From positions 28,561,608 to 28,625,607 of the forward strand of contig CAMGYJ010000010.1 of NCBI GenBank assembly GCA_946122785.1: a stretch of DNA of 64,000 nt, read 5' to 3'. Numbering within the stretch: the stretch's first letter is position 1; each line of letters opens with the position of its first letter. Positions 33,004-45,508 of the stretch are shown one piece after another. Under the pieces are notes generated by a model. That model was not told the origin of the DNA. It searched no databases and saw only the letters and a program-made list of their open reading frames with translations. This stretch comes from Linum tenue (Eukaryota; Streptophyta; Magnoliopsida; Malpighiales; Linaceae). The translations under genes were made by a program, and so were the position numbers.

Positions 33004-34540
33004 GCAAAGTGAAACAATGACATAATCATATTATAGTGGCCACAAATTATAAATATACCATTTACGAGTATCCATAATCTCCCAATTCCGCTCAAGAACT
33101 CTCTAGGGCCGCACTCTTTCTAAGTTGCGTCCTCTTTCTAACTTGAAGTCCAAAAACTTGCGCCCAAAACTTGAATAGTATTCATCATAGTTAGTATAAT
33201 GCAGTATGGAAAAGTTACGTATAAAATACATGCGGGTATATTACTTCGTCTCTCAGTTAATGTTATGTTTGATGGTACGATAATAGTGATAAATACATAA
33301 AATTATTTTTTTTAAAAATAAATAAATATATAAATAATAGTGAAGTTATAAATTTAATTCATCAAATACGAATATTAAACATGTTATACGAGTTTTATAC
33401 GTGTTTAGTACGAGAGCCATCAAATGAACGGGCGAAAATGAAACGACTTGACAATAATACGAATACAGAAATTTTAAATGGATAAAATATGTACATATAC
33501 ATATACGTGTATTAAACGAAGTATTTACTAACTATGGTATTAAGTATTCATACCAAAGCAGAGGCATAGTCATCAGAAGTTAAGAAAATCACTGGGCTGA
33601 AGTGAGGCCCATCCTGGTACTTACGATGGCCATTACATCCGTTAACAGGCCCAAGCTCGTCGGCCCTGTTCGGAGTTTCTTTCCCCTCCAATCCTTTGTG
33701 TCATCCGGAAACATTTCCCAAGAGCGGGAAAAGATGGGACTTTAGTTGGCACTTGGCAGTAATTGCCTTTGCAGGTGCGGGCCCGCAACACAAATTCCTA
33801 GGGCCGCCACATTGCCTAATTTAATGAACAATTCATTGAAAGTTGCTCGTCCCCGGCCCCAAGCATTATGACCTTTTTACGGGCAGTGCCCTATCAATTT
33901 CACTAGCCTTTGTTGTTAATTGTTACAGTAACGTCATTTTGGTTTGATTTTGCCGATTGTTTAGTTGGTATAGTTACAATGCATTTCATAATGCATTGTT
34001 TATTTGTATTTTTTCACTAATACTAACAATATATGTATTATTTGATTGATTTGACACTTCTCAAATTTTGAGTGAGATTGTTGGGATTGTTAGGTTTTTT
34101 TTCTTCCAACTATGTCCCTATCTATCATAGAAATCAAACGATGTCAACTAAAATACATCAAATTTTTTTATTTAAATGTATATTATTATGTATGCATCAA
34201 CAAAACCAAACCACCTCTGTATAACAGATCGTGCGTGCTGCGATCTATAATCCCTCGATAGAACCAGGAAAAAGAAAGGAATTGGTACTTGGTAGATTGG
34301 GATTGTATACGTGGCTTTGTAGTGGTAGTCATCAGAAGAGGCTGGCTACGTGGAGAAACAACGGGTGTCTGTTTGGTTAACGTGTAAGTAAACTACCTTC
34401 CCACACGACGAGCTCTCAAGTCTCAAGATGCAACCATTCGCACAAAGCAATTTGGAAGCCAAATGAGTGATTGGGTAAGCTACGAAATATAAGGTAGACA
34501 TTTGGAAACCAGCAATAAAATTAAGGGCCATTGCAAAATT
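33004..34540. other. Intergenic, no gene seen
   Basis: Mostly AT-rich. A GC-richer island at 33,590-33,900 contains GGCCCA and GGGCCC motifs that could be promoter-like, but no adjacent open frame supports a gene. Confidence 0.4.
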
Positions 34541-35086
34541 TGACATAGACAGTACCGAGCCGAGCTGAGTCGAGCCAAACTTTATCATAGTTCGACTCGG
34601 CTCGTTAAAATATTTCCAAACTTGAACTCGGCTCGAGTTCGTCACGAGTTTTAATATGTAAGCTCGAATTCGACCCGTTTATGAAAATGAAAACTCGAGT
34701 TCGACTCGAGCTCGGCTCGTCAAATAAGTTGAACGAACCCAAAATCGAGTGCAACTCATAAAATGTTCATGACAGCTCAATATTGAGCTACAACTGAGCA
34801 TAAAATTACATTCAAACCTGTAGCAAAGTCTCTAACAAAATAAAACACAATATTTATCCCAAGTTCAATACATAAAATCCATGAATTCCAATCCTTTATG
34901 ATGCCAAACCTTTAAATGAGCTTGTTAGCGAGCTTTCGAGCTGAACATGGTATAACTCGAATTCGGCTCATTTAGTTAACGAACTTGTTCGAGAGCCAGC
35001 TCGATTAAGACGAAACGAATATCAAACGAGTTTTTCCCAAATCGAAATCCAAACCGTTCATAAGCGACTTAGTTCATTAATAACCC
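34541..35086. mobile_element. Decayed hAT-like element with CTCGGCTCG subterminal repeats
   Basis: Dense GAGCTCGGCTCG/CGAGCCGAG words occupy both flanks of an AT-rich centre. The right side ends CATTAATAACCCT, whose complement AGGGTTATTAATG resembles hAT-type ends. The left terminus and an 8-bp duplication are not recognisable, so the assignment is tentative. Confidence 0.4.
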
Positions 35087-35415
35087 TGTTGGGGGTGTTG
35101 CTAAGAGGCTCCCCGCAGAGACTAAGTAATACCGCGTCCAATCGACAACGTATGACGCTCTAAACCCGCTACGAGTATATAAAGGTATGAAACCCACCAA
35201 GGAAAGGGGCTCGACCCTCTCTCCTCACTTTCCACTTTCTACTATCTCTCTACACTTCATCTCTCTATCTACTCTCTCAACTCTCTCCACAAACAGACAC
35301 TGACTTGACCGTCGGAGCTTAATCCGGGGGGCAACCCCGGCTCTTTCACAGGTTCTCTCCCTCCCGAGTCCCGACGAGATCGGACGAACGGATGACGAGT
35401 CGACCCACACCAACA
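35087..35415 (+). repeat. Solo-LTR-like block, 329 bp
   Basis: Begins TGTTGG and ends CCAACA, the inverted TG...CA ends of an LTR. It has a TATA-like GTATATAAAGG near 35,175 and, downstream, TTGACCGTCGGAG followed by a GGGGCAACCCCGG hairpin, which are words common in plant LTRs. The 5-bp flanks AACCC and AATAT do not match, so a clean solo LTR with target duplication is not proven. Confidence 0.5.
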
Positions 35416-36592
35416 AATATCATTGTTTGTATCCTGAGCTAGATGGCACAAACAAACCCTACACATAGAATATAGATTCTTCGCGGGAGCTCATCTCCAT
35501 GTGGCATGTGCCCCTCTCGTGGCGACCTTATCTTATACATCATTCACCAAATAATAACAAACCTGCATTATATTTGATTCGTTTCATCATTTCGTTCAAT
35601 CCAGCTACACTCCAAAATCAACACCACCACTCCACCTCGCCGATATTTTCCCTACACATGCAACATGCCACCCCCCCCTCAATAATTTTCTTCATCATCA
35701 AACCTTTCTAGCTTCTGTTTCAATAAACAGAAGAAATAGAAAGACTAAAATGTAATAATTAGCATGACATTTCTTCAAATATATCGAAATAGAAAACTAA
35801 ATAGTCAAGACTCAAGAGGATCTCTGGTAAAACTAGTTGTTGGTTAGTGAGCTTACACATATACGGCAGAGATAGACAATATATTGTTTCGAGGGTCAAT
35901 TTGTAGTTATACCTCCTTCGTGTTCGCAATACTTTTTGAGTGATAATGATAATCGGTCAAATTTGGACTGGATTAACGTTCGATAGGATAGTATGAAGTC
36001 ATTTGGAGTCAGGGTGGACAAGGTCAATTTGCTTGCTATCTGTAAATAATTGTATAGCCAGTTGCGAGTCTGGCTCAATATTAACTACGATTATACGGTC
36101 GTGATTCTAATTGAAATTTTGAAAAACGGCACACAGTTTGACCATTGTTACGATGCAAGATCCAACCTTGAAGCAAAAAATTTGACGACTCACGTCACGC
36201 AGCAAAGCCCCTGTATGCTCTGACAATGTGTGGATCCTCATTTAACGTTACATGAATGTTAAACTTCAAATAGCGTATGCCAACTCAAATGCGAGAATGA
36301 CTCTACTAAAAATATAAAAAAGATACGAAGATTTGATTATGTACAAATGCATAATAAGAGATATGCACCCTACCATTAACTCATCTAGTGGCATATAATA
36401 ACCAACCTAACTCAGGCCAATCACCATCATCAAATTGATTACCAAGTTCTACCCCCACACATTACAAAACGGTGTGGCCTCGTCAATCCACATTCCACAG
36501 TAGCCAAATTCCCGGACCAAGCCCACTTGCTCTCGTTATTCAGTTTTTTATTTTATTTTCTTATGCTGCAAAGTGGTTGATGTCTTTTTCAG
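35416..36592. other. Intergenic, no gene seen
   Basis: No coding frame or repeat boundary recognised. Confidence 0.4.
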
Positions 36593-36649
36593 AAATTCTC
36601 CATCAACTTTCTACCAAAAAAAAAAAAAAAAAAAAAAATTCTCCATCAA
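36593..36649 (+). mobile_element. Extremely short poly-A retroposed insertion
   Basis: AAATTCTCCATCAA occurs at 36,593-36,606 and again at 36,636-36,649. Between them lie only CTTTCTACC and a run of A (29 bp in all). A 14-bp direct duplication ending at a poly-A tail is what LINE-type target-primed reverse transcription leaves, with a 5'-truncated insert of a few bases. Confidence 0.65.
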
Positions 36650-36829
36650 GCGGCATCAATCCGGCCCGCCGAATGATAAGCTTTTCTACACCCGCCCGCA
36701 TCCGACCACAAACCCAGAAGAACTTCCTAACTGGATTCATCTACTTCTTTCTTATCGAGACGGACATAGATCATGGGTCCCACCCACGAGCGCCACAGAG
36801 ATCAAGTGCGGGCCATGGCTCCTTCTCAC

Positions 36830-37911
36830 TAGGGCTGTTAATCGGTTGCCGGTTTATCGGTTAACCCGGAAACCGAACCGAAAATCGCGGTTACTCGGTG
36901 AACCGAAAACCGTGAATACTGCATCGGTGTCGGGGTCGGTTGGATGATTTGGGGTTTTAGGCTAACCGGCAACCGACGGTTGCAAACCGATATAATCTCG
37001 GTGCACCGCCAAAACCGCCGTTCCTCTTGAGACTCTCCCTCTCTGCTCTCACTATCGCCACTCTGCCTCTCCCTAGACTCCAAACTCTCCTTCTTCACTC
37101 GTCGCTTCTCCAAATCCCTTCAATCACCATCTCCCGCTCCCTCTCCTCTCGGCTCGCCCCTCTCCACCCTTTCCCAAATTGGGAATCCCAATCGCCAGCC
37201 ACCACCATCTGCAATCTCTCCCTCTCCTCTCGAGCCGCCCCTCTCTACCCTTTCCCAATCGGCAGCCACCAGCCCACCACCATCCTCAATCTTCGCTCTC
37301 TACCGACGTTCCTCGGCAGCCACCAGCCCACCACCATCCTCAATCACCACTCGTCGTCGACTTCTCCGCCTCAATCGCCCCTGCCTGACTTCGCCCACTC
37401 CTTCCTTGTCGAAAGAGGTCGCCGGCTCGCTGCTACGGAAGGAGTCAGCGTAAGCAGATCCACCCACCTCGTTGCCGTCTCCGCTTCCCATTGCATGTCG
37501 CTCGATGGTCGCCGCCTTGCCTTCCTCATCCTCGGCGGTCAACAGCGAGATCCCGACCTACCCTTCCTTCTCCAATCGTCGTCGCCCTGCCGCTGCCACT
37601 GTCCTTCCTCCCTCTCCAGTCTCCCCTCCTCTCGACACTTTCTCCCTCCATCTACCTCAATTTGGGGGAGACCCAACTTGGGATTTTCCGCCTCCGATGC
37701 CTCTCTTCTTCCCCTGCTGCCGCTGCTTCAAAATTGGTGTGGGTCGGTCTCGGCAAACCGCAACCAAAAGCCGAAACCGACGGTGGCGGTTGGCGGTTAA
37801 CCGAGAATCCCTTCGGTGTCGGCTTCGGTTGGCAGTGCTGGGGGATTCTCGGTCTCGGCTAACCGATGGTGCGGTTCGGTTGAAACCGAAACCGCACCGC
37901 TATCACCCCTA
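36830..37911. mobile_element. Non-autonomous hAT-type element, 1,082 bp (family 1)
   Basis: TAGGGCTGTTAATCGG at the left and CCGCTATCACCCCTA at the right are inverted ends. A perfect 8-bp duplication CTTCTCAC flanks them (36,822-36,829 and 37,912-37,919). Subterminal CCGAACCGAAA / TTTCGGTTCGG arrays and a CT-rich interior mirror the element at 8,294-9,443. The interior has a 54-bp near repeat (CAGCCACCAGCCCACCACC at 37,263 and 37,317) and a long low-complexity frame (37,027-37,800) that I do not regard as a gene. Confidence 0.85.
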
Positions 37912-37995
37912 CTTCTCACCACCCGAACCCGCACGATCAGGTGCGTCCAAACTACAAACACACAATTTTGTGGATCTCTTCCACAACTTCAGTTA

Positions 37996-38629
37996 CACAT
38001 CGTTTGGAATTCATTTTATTATAAAATAAATTACCAAATAGAATTTGTTGTGAAATGAAATTTTGTGTTTGGTATGTCATATTCAAATTTTAAGAAATAT
38101 AATGAATTGTCGTGTAGAATTCATAGTCAAATGAAATTGTCGTGTTTGGTATATAATATATATAAGTAATTTAGTTAATAAAGAAGATAATTATCTCATT
38201 TTATTATAATTAGTAAATAGTTATGGAATTCATTGGAATTCATTTTATTATAAAATAAATTATCATATAGAATTTGTTGTCAAATGAAATCTTGTGTTTG
38301 GTATGTCATATTCAAAATCTTTAGAAATATAATGAATTGTCGTGTAGAATTCATAGTCAAATGAATTGTTGTGTTTGTTATGTAATATATATAAGTAATT
38401 TAGTTAATAAAGAGGATAATTATCTCATTTTATTATAATTAGTAAATAGTTATGGAATTCATTTGGAAATTCCATCTCAATTCCTCGGAATTGCTATAAC
38501 TAATACCAATTTCAAAGAATTCAAAATTTAGAATTGAAAATGAATTCTTTTAAATACCAAACACAAAAATATTTCATTTCAAAATGAATATTTCAAAACT
38601 TATGGAATTCATTTATACCAAACGGTATG
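37996..38629. mobile_element. Tourist-like MITE, 634 bp, with internal tandem duplication
   Basis: TTA flanks both ends (37,993-37,995 and 38,630-38,632). Termini CACATCGTTTGG and CCAAACGGTATG pair at 10 of 12 positions. Two copies of a segment of about 229 bp start at 38,006 and 38,235 (GGAATTCATTTTATTATAAA), so the element has doubled its core. Confidence 0.7.
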
Positions 38630-38632
38630 TTA

Positions 38633-40370
38633 TTGTTAATTCGACATATTGATTTCCGGGGCAATTATATGAAACGTCACTAAAGTTTGGGATTATTAAC
38701 AAATTGATACGCTAACTTTTAACTTTGATAGACAAGCAACTTATTAGTTTGAAGGGTGAAAAATACATTTTAAATTAAAGAACATTAATTACGAAATATT
38801 AGTTTGAAAAGATTAAAAAAATTAGAACGATAGAAAGTATTAATAAAGTATCACCAAAGTTGTTAAACCCCATCGTATCCTTGGTTGGACCCGATCCGAC
38901 CTAAGTCGGGCTTCAAAACGGCCTCCAGAAAGTCCACCGATCTGACCCCTAAAGACTAAAGAGGGAGAAGAAGAGAGGGGGAAAGAACTAGAGTGCATTA
39001 TGAAAATTTGCAGTCGTCTCGGCGATGCATTTTCTTTATGATCACAATTTATTTTATGTAAGTAGAATTATGCAAAACTTTAGTTTGATTTTTATCGATT
39101 ACAAGTAGAGGTGTTCAAATGGTTACCGTGGTAATAACCAAACCAATTAAACCTAAATTTCATTAACCATGGAATACAATGTCTTAACCAAACCGTCCAA
39201 ATTAACACAAAAACTAAATTAACCAACCCAAATTTTAATTGACTGTGTGTCTGTGTCTTCATTCAAGGCGGAAAGACAAGAGATCCTCGAGTTCACAACC
39301 AGACTCTCCCCCCATTTTCTTGCTAACTAGAACTAAAGGGAAGTAAGAGCAATTGCCTTTTTTCTTTCTATCTATCTTTTCGCTTTTTCTCTTAACCCGA
39401 GGCTGGATTTCTTTGAAACCTTGTTGAGGTGTTCGTCAGAAGGTAACCGAGGTTAATCGGATTAACCAAATAACATTACATTACATGAAAATAATTATCC
39501 TGTTAATGAATAAAACATAACCATATGTTATTACTATCATTATATATAAGCAATAATAATAAGACTAACCATCCATGATTATCATCGTCATTCGAGTTAA
39601 TACATCATTCATCATCTCTGCATCTAATATAGTTAGCTTACCACAAACCCTTAACATAAATATTAAATACATACCAATACCACTCATCAGGAAGTTAAGA
39701 CTCTCCTACAAAAAACTTAAACTATACATAGTTTGAGGTGGCTGTCATGGTATTGTATGTAATCCTAAAGTCTAGTAGTTGTCCAAAATATTTTGATTTA
39801 GTAAATAGGCAGACCCATTTAATTTTTGACCCATAATGCTTTGGTTTGTTGTGCACATGGAAATAAAATAGGGAATCACGAAAGTTTGATTTGGTTGGTT
39901 GCATGGAATTATAAATAATTTTGTATATCAGGTGTATCATTAATTGGTTAATTGGTTTCATTGGTTAGCAGTGTTGAAACCAAACCAAACCACCTAAACT
40001 AAATAAGCTATATTGTTTAACCAAACCAAACCAATTATCAAAATTAAGCAAACCAAATTAACCGAATACTACCGGTTAAAGGGGGAATGGATTTTTTTAA
40101 TCAATAAATCATGAGATTTTTCGTGGTCTTTTCAACGGTTAGAAATCAACGGATAGGAGCAACAAGAGCGCAGAAATAAAGTACACCCAACCACACACAA
40201 TAAAATTCTCCTCCCTCTCTTTGCCGTCTGTACACCTTCGCCACCTAGGCTGGCCTGCCTATCCCGGTTTCTGTTTCCATTTGCCTTCGTTTTCCTGTTT
40301 TCACCAGAACGAGCGAACAGAACAACAATAACCACTTCCTTTCTCCCTTTCTCCTCTCTTTCATTCCTTT
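38633..40370. other. Intergenic with AACCAAACC-rich repeat remnants
   Basis: From about 39,108 (TAGAGGTGTTCAAATGG, a hAT-type left end) to about 40,085 the words AACCAAACC and GGTTAATTGG recur near both sides of an AT-rich stretch. This suggests one or two decayed hAT-type elements without recoverable target duplications. No gene is supported. Confidence 0.4.
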
Positions 40371-40375
40371 CAAAC

Positions 40376-41088
40376 TATATACCACCAGCCCCCACCGCCA
40401 TAGCTAATAACTCGAAAACGCGGGAAGAAGAATCCGGATCTCCTCCCCCTTGACTTCGGTCCCGCCATTTCTGCCTCCCTTAACCTTCTCTAATCCTCAC
40501 AAAACCAAAACAATTCGGGAATATTCTCCATACCACAAATTGCCTTGCACGTTAAGCGATTCCCCCCCTCCTCTCCCTTTCAATTCCTTTCAACCTCCGT
40601 CTTCCGGTCAGGTAGGCGGAGCTGCTGCTGCCTCGTTTCATTCCGTTTTGCTCGTCTCCGGCGAGAGTGATTCGGTGTTTTTTTCTTCTTCCGAATTCTC
40701 TTTTTTTTCCCCTTCCAAAATTCGTTCTGGTTTTTGCAAACGCCTCGTGTTTTTGACAATGTTCGTTGCTGGTTGATCTCTTCGGCCGGTCCATCGCATA
40801 AATTCTTTGCCTCTTCTGCTATATCTCACCTCCGCCTGCTTCTGTTATGAAGTTCGGAGGCGATTGTTTCTTTTCCTCTCCTGCCTCTCTTCCACTTCTG
40901 TGGAATTCCTCTTCAGCTTCTCAACAAGGTGCGTTTTCTCCTCTCCGGATTTTGTAACTAGTATTGATCTTATTTGCCATCTCTTCGATTCAATTGGCTT
41001 ATGGTGATTGTGAATGGCGCTTTTGTGTTTGAAGCAGCAGAGGTTTGCGTTGACTTTGGAGGTGATTTGAGCTTGTATAGTGAGTTTG
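40376..41088 (+). promoter_or_regulatory. Promoter and 5' UTR of the membrane-protein gene
   Basis: TATATA at 40,376-40,381, then a CT-rich leader from about 40,405. A donor AAG|GTGCGT at 40,928/40,929 and an acceptor GAAGCAG near 41,037 suggest a 5' UTR intron of about 110 bp before the start codon. Exact start site is inferred. Confidence 0.5.
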
Positions 41089-44000
41089 ATGGGGAAAGCT
41101 GACGATGAGAGATGCGTTTTTCCTTTAACCAGTCTGCAAATCGGGTTAGTATGTGATTTTTGGTACAATTCCTCCGATCTCTGCATTTGAGAAGCAGGCA
41201 CTGTTACATTCCATGTGCATGTATGAATCTAGGGGAACTAGGCAATCGCAATTGAGAATTTGGCTTGTAGCCTGAAATTTTAGGGATTGCTCCTTCTAAG
41301 AGGTTCTGACTCTCAGTATGACCTGCAAAAATTGGTATCTAGGCTTTGAGGGATGATCAACGACCTAAGGGAAGGTCATTCATTATGATGCTTAAAGATG
41401 CTCTTCTGTATTGGTTATCTATTCAATTCCTGAATTTTGTTTTGTCCTTTTATGATTGCAGAGACTTGCAGTCGTATCTTTCGGATCTTAGATTGTATGT
41501 GGCCTTCGAAAGTAAGAAGCTATACATCTTGGTGGACAACCGACCATGGTTGAGGAGCCTGGGTTCGCGGCCAGCACACTTGTGGCAGTTGATGGTTACA
41601 AAGGTGATGAATTATACTCATTAGAGCTATTTAGAATACTGTACCTGAGTTAAAGTCCTTGATGGTTTCAGTTGGTGACATGGGTTTAACTTCGTTGCAG
41701 TCAAGGTTATCTCCATTTGCAAACACCAAAGGACAGAGAGGGAAAAGGGAGTGCAAGGGAACTTCTTGTCCTCAATCTAATTCCAGCAAGGCAACGAATA
41801 TTGAGAAATGGTTCTCACTGATCGATGCAAAAAACTTCTCTCAGAAGGCAGGTTTATTGCCAGTGGAGAAGTTGAGAAAGTCGTTATTCTTGAGCAGTGA
41901 GCTGCACAGAACACTCTATGGTTTTATAGTGTTTGAAGTTGCTTGGAGTAACGTTCGAGGTATTAATTACTTGAATGAACTTCAGGTATGAGGCCGCCTC
42001 CATCTTCAGTTTGCATTTTACTGCAGAGTTTTGTTATTTTTGGTCAATAATTTTTTTGAGTATGCAGACAGACACATCTCTGGCAGTCGAGGCGAAAGTT
42101 ATGCAAAGATGGGAATTTGATTGTATATCTCAGGCATCAAGGTCTATCGCTTCTTGGTTTTCAGGAACATTGCCCGAGCAGTTGCAATTGAAGGAGTACC
42201 TGGATTCTGCTACAGGTTACTGCAGCACTCTCTTGAACTCGATTTATTGTTTTTATCCTTTTTTAATTAGTTTGTATCACATTACATTTGATCAAGACGT
42301 AGCGAGCTGACCCTATATTGTTTAGAGACTGTATTACCTGTTTTACTTTCTCTAATGTTACGGGAAATCCATTAAGCTTACTGTAATGCTGGAATGTAGA
42401 CTTATATTGTAAGCTCTAACTGATGTTATGTTGATCTGTTGGGGTGTTCTACAGGAGATATATTCTATGATGCAAAACAAAAATTTTCAAGAACAGGTTC
42501 TTTCAATGATGATGATGAAGAGACCGTTGGAGGTAATAGGTGGTCTGTGAATTCCTCATCCAATAGTCTCAGTGATTCTGACGATATTCAAGATGATTCT
42601 GAGCCACACACACCTCCACCAAGTGGGCCCTACAAGAGAAGAAGGGTAACTAAGTCGATTGCCTCAGGAGTCAAAGTTGATTTTTATTCTGAAACACAGG
42701 GCAGGAGCAAAGATTTGTTGCACAACTCGGAGACTGATGGCAGCAGCAACAATTGTGAAAATGGTAGTCTTGAAGCTAAGCAGTACAAGGACGTGCTAAT
42801 TCTGATGAGGTTTGATGACCATGACCTCCCTTTTAAGCTGAGGCAAATCATAATGGCTGACCTTCGGTTATTGACCCTCTTAGAGGCAGGGCTTCCGTCA
42901 TGGGTAATCTTTCTGCAATCATATCCTGGGTTTTGCCATCTTTATCGCCCGTGGATGTGTCCGCTAGCTAGAGCTTTATACGTCTCCATCTCGATTGTCA
43001 CTGTCATAATAGGCTTCTACGATCTTTACAAAAATGTTCCTGTTCTCAAGGCGACTGCATCTCGATTATGTGGGCCACTTTTTGACTGGATAGAGACCTG
43101 GGAAATGGTCTCCAGGATCAAGTATCTGGGGACCATGCTGTTTCTTCACAATTTCCAGAAGGCTGTCACCTGGTCCCTAATGATCACTCGAACTTTCCGG
43201 TCTTTCCTGTCGGTTTTCACCCAACCTCTGGTTGGTCCGTTAGTGGAATTAGTAGGGTTTCTCCTTCCATTGTGGAATGAAGTCATTGAAGTAGTTGAGC
43301 AGTTATTCTCAGTAGTCTGGCTTGTGGTGGGAACCACTTGCAATGTGGTTGGAGATGTTCTCGAGTTTTTTCTGTGGCCGATATGGGTTATCATCTCTTT
43401 TGTATGGAACTTTGGTAAGTCCTGCCATTCTTGTTTCTTGGTAGCTTTTTACTGCTGTTTGGCCAATGTCTCGTATCTGACTCTTCAAAAATAATTTGTG
43501 CTGCAGCGACTTCAATCTTATATCCCATCTTCTGGATTCTGTGGGAAGTGATCTACACCCCAGTTCGCATGGTTCTTGCACTAGCCAGCTTCCTGGCTGG
43601 AATTTTGGGTGTGATGGTGCAGTTGATTGTAGATGTTTGGCAATCTATGAGTAGCATAGCGCAGCTCGCTTCAGCATCCGAGGCGTCAGTGAACACGTAC
43701 CAAGTTTCCATGTGGAAATCACTTTGGAGCGACCTTTTCTCACAGGTCTTTCGTGCCGTCAGAAGTATTCTGAATGGTTTTGTGGCTTTTTTCACAGCAT
43801 GCAACAGACATCGCCTCAGGTAGTTATTTTTCGTTTGTTTGAATCCATTGAGTATATGTACACTTTTCGCGACCCCTACACTTCGTTGAGTTGACAATTT
43901 TGGGTTGAACACAGCATATACAACCATCTACAAGATTTCATCCGGAGACTACTCGGTGGAGCTCAGAGATTTCAGACTTTCGATTCCAGGCCTAGTTGGA

Positions 44001-44200
44001 AGTCATACGAGCCGCGTAATCTAGTGAGTGAATGCAATGTGCTGCTCTTTTAACCGATGACCCTTTACTCTGTAAAGGTTTTCTGATCAATCCGGTGTTC
44101 TTTTTAATTGCAGTCCGATTCATACGGGGACTGCAGACAGGGTAGCTCGCCTCGTCGAATGCCAACTGTGCGTATTTCCAAGTTGAAGAAGCAGAGGTGA
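41089..44200 (+). CDS. Conserved plant multi-pass membrane protein, function unknown
   Basis: Eight exons join in frame: 41,089-41,144; 41,462-41,603; 41,701-41,985; 42,068-42,215; 42,455-43,414; 43,507-43,819; 43,915-44,023; 44,114-44,200. All introns are GT-AG; the product is about 699 aa. The N-terminal third is soluble (begins M-G-K-A-D-D-E-R, then D-L-Q-S-Y-L-S-D-L-R-L and W-L-R-S-L-G-S-R-P-A-H-L-W-Q-L). An acidic serine-rich stretch (about 225-265) precedes a basic K-R-R-R patch near 270. Hydrophobic segments follow near 384-403, 452-530 and 531-575. I have seen this layout in uncharacterised proteins of many plants but know no function. Exon boundaries agree in phase and no lesion is seen, so it is probably expressed. 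Confidence 0.85.
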
Positions 44201-45141
44201 GTCAAGTTCTCTACAATCAACACGAAATATGAAAAACCTTGGTAGCAGTTTTTGTAGGAGAAAGAAACAAAGAGAGAATAGTTTCTTATTTGTTTCTAAC
44301 CAACACCGTTAGGAATAATCTTTCATTCTTTGCTTCCGTTTTTTGGTTTCTTTCCCATGCTAGTCCCTTCGTGGTTTCCTTTTCCCCTCTATTCAGCTAG
44401 TATCTCTTGTTTGTTTCTGAACAGTTCTGCGGTACTCATAGTTGTTGTATTGTTGTATCTTTGTTGTAAATAGCATGCGTATTGTAAAAGCCCTCTTCTA
44501 TGTGCAGTAAAAAATAGAAAGAACCAAAATTGCAGATCATTACCTTGATTCGTTTAAGGCTTTGGCGACGAAGCATTCTGGTCATAGAGTTTATAGTTAC
44601 TCAAACGCAACATTAACATACTGTAGCCACGACAACTTTTCCAAACGTCTGGCAACGTGAGATTGTATACGGAGGCGAGAAATTGAGATTATGATGAACC
44701 ATCAAAACGTCTTAGTGTGTGTGGCGCCACTGTTTATTTGTTTTTCAATTTTCATTATCCAACTTTGACGCCTGCATTGCATGCACAACTGCTGAAAATG
44801 TTGTAGTGGCACCTATTGATGAGGCTCCAGTTACTGAATTCCTGGCTTAGAATGGTTTGCCAAATTCTTCATTTTTCGAAAAGAGTAGGAAAACAAAAGC
44901 ATTGCAAGAGGTGCGTGGACGCCCACAAATACGTTGCTGGGCTGCTGGAAGTGGAACATGACTCGTGAATGAATTGGGAATTTGAGAGGATATAATGTGT
45001 CATGATTTGTATACGCAGTGGAATCGAGCGATCCAGGGAGCGATTGACAATCAGAGAAGAATGTTAATCATTATATCTATGGTTAGAAAACCCGCTTGAG
45101 ACTCACTGTGACTTTTTTTTTTTTCATCCGTGCTTCGTTAA
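44201..45141. other. 3' UTR of the membrane-protein gene, then intergenic DNA
   Basis: The 3' UTR probably ends near 44,500 (TTGTAAATAGCATGCG, then GTAAAAAATAGAAAG). Nothing else is recognised before the Copia element. Confidence 0.45.
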
Positions 45142-45469
45142 TAACAGCTAGGGATTTCAAATCCCCAATTCCATTCAGCTCGACCGTTGGAAGAGAGCGG
45201 GACTCATCAATTGAAGAAAAAGAAGATTCGGTTTAACCAATACTCATCGTCTTGGCTTAAACTCATCGTTTTATCTTGTTTCCTTTACTGTGTCGTTTTT
45301 GCTATCTCTCTGTACTAGCTTCGCTTTTCTGTCAAGTTTCCTATTGTTTCCTTTTCAAGTAAAGAGACAGCTTGTATCATGAACTTGTCTTCTTCTGTAA
45401 TGGCTTCAATATAAGAAGCAAAGTGATCAATGAGAAAGGCTTTAAGCCTTAGGGTTTCAACCTTTGTTA
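45142..45469 (+). repeat. 5' LTR of the plus-strand Copia
   Basis: Starts TAACAGCTAGGGATTTC and ends CAACCTTTGTTA, 328 bp. Confidence 0.9.
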
Positions 45470-45481
45470 TGGTATCAGAGC
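45470..45481 (+). other. Primer-binding site (tRNA-iMet)
   Basis: TGGTATCAGAGC immediately follows the LTR. Confidence 0.9.
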
Positions 45482-45508
45482 CCTTGACCTAACTCTCCTC
45501 CCGCCGCC

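Noticed and set aside
34346..34645. 99-codon minus frame
   Set aside because: Overlaps the CTCGGCTCG-rich repeat and has no domain or splice support.
37027..37800. 257-codon plus-strand frame
   Set aside because: Low-complexity S/P/L-rich translation of the CT-rich interior of a hAT-type element, with overlapping frames equally long on both strands.
40450..40776. 108-codon frame upstream of the membrane-protein gene
   Set aside because: Lies in the CT-rich 5' leader in a different frame and has no homology I know; more likely untranslated.
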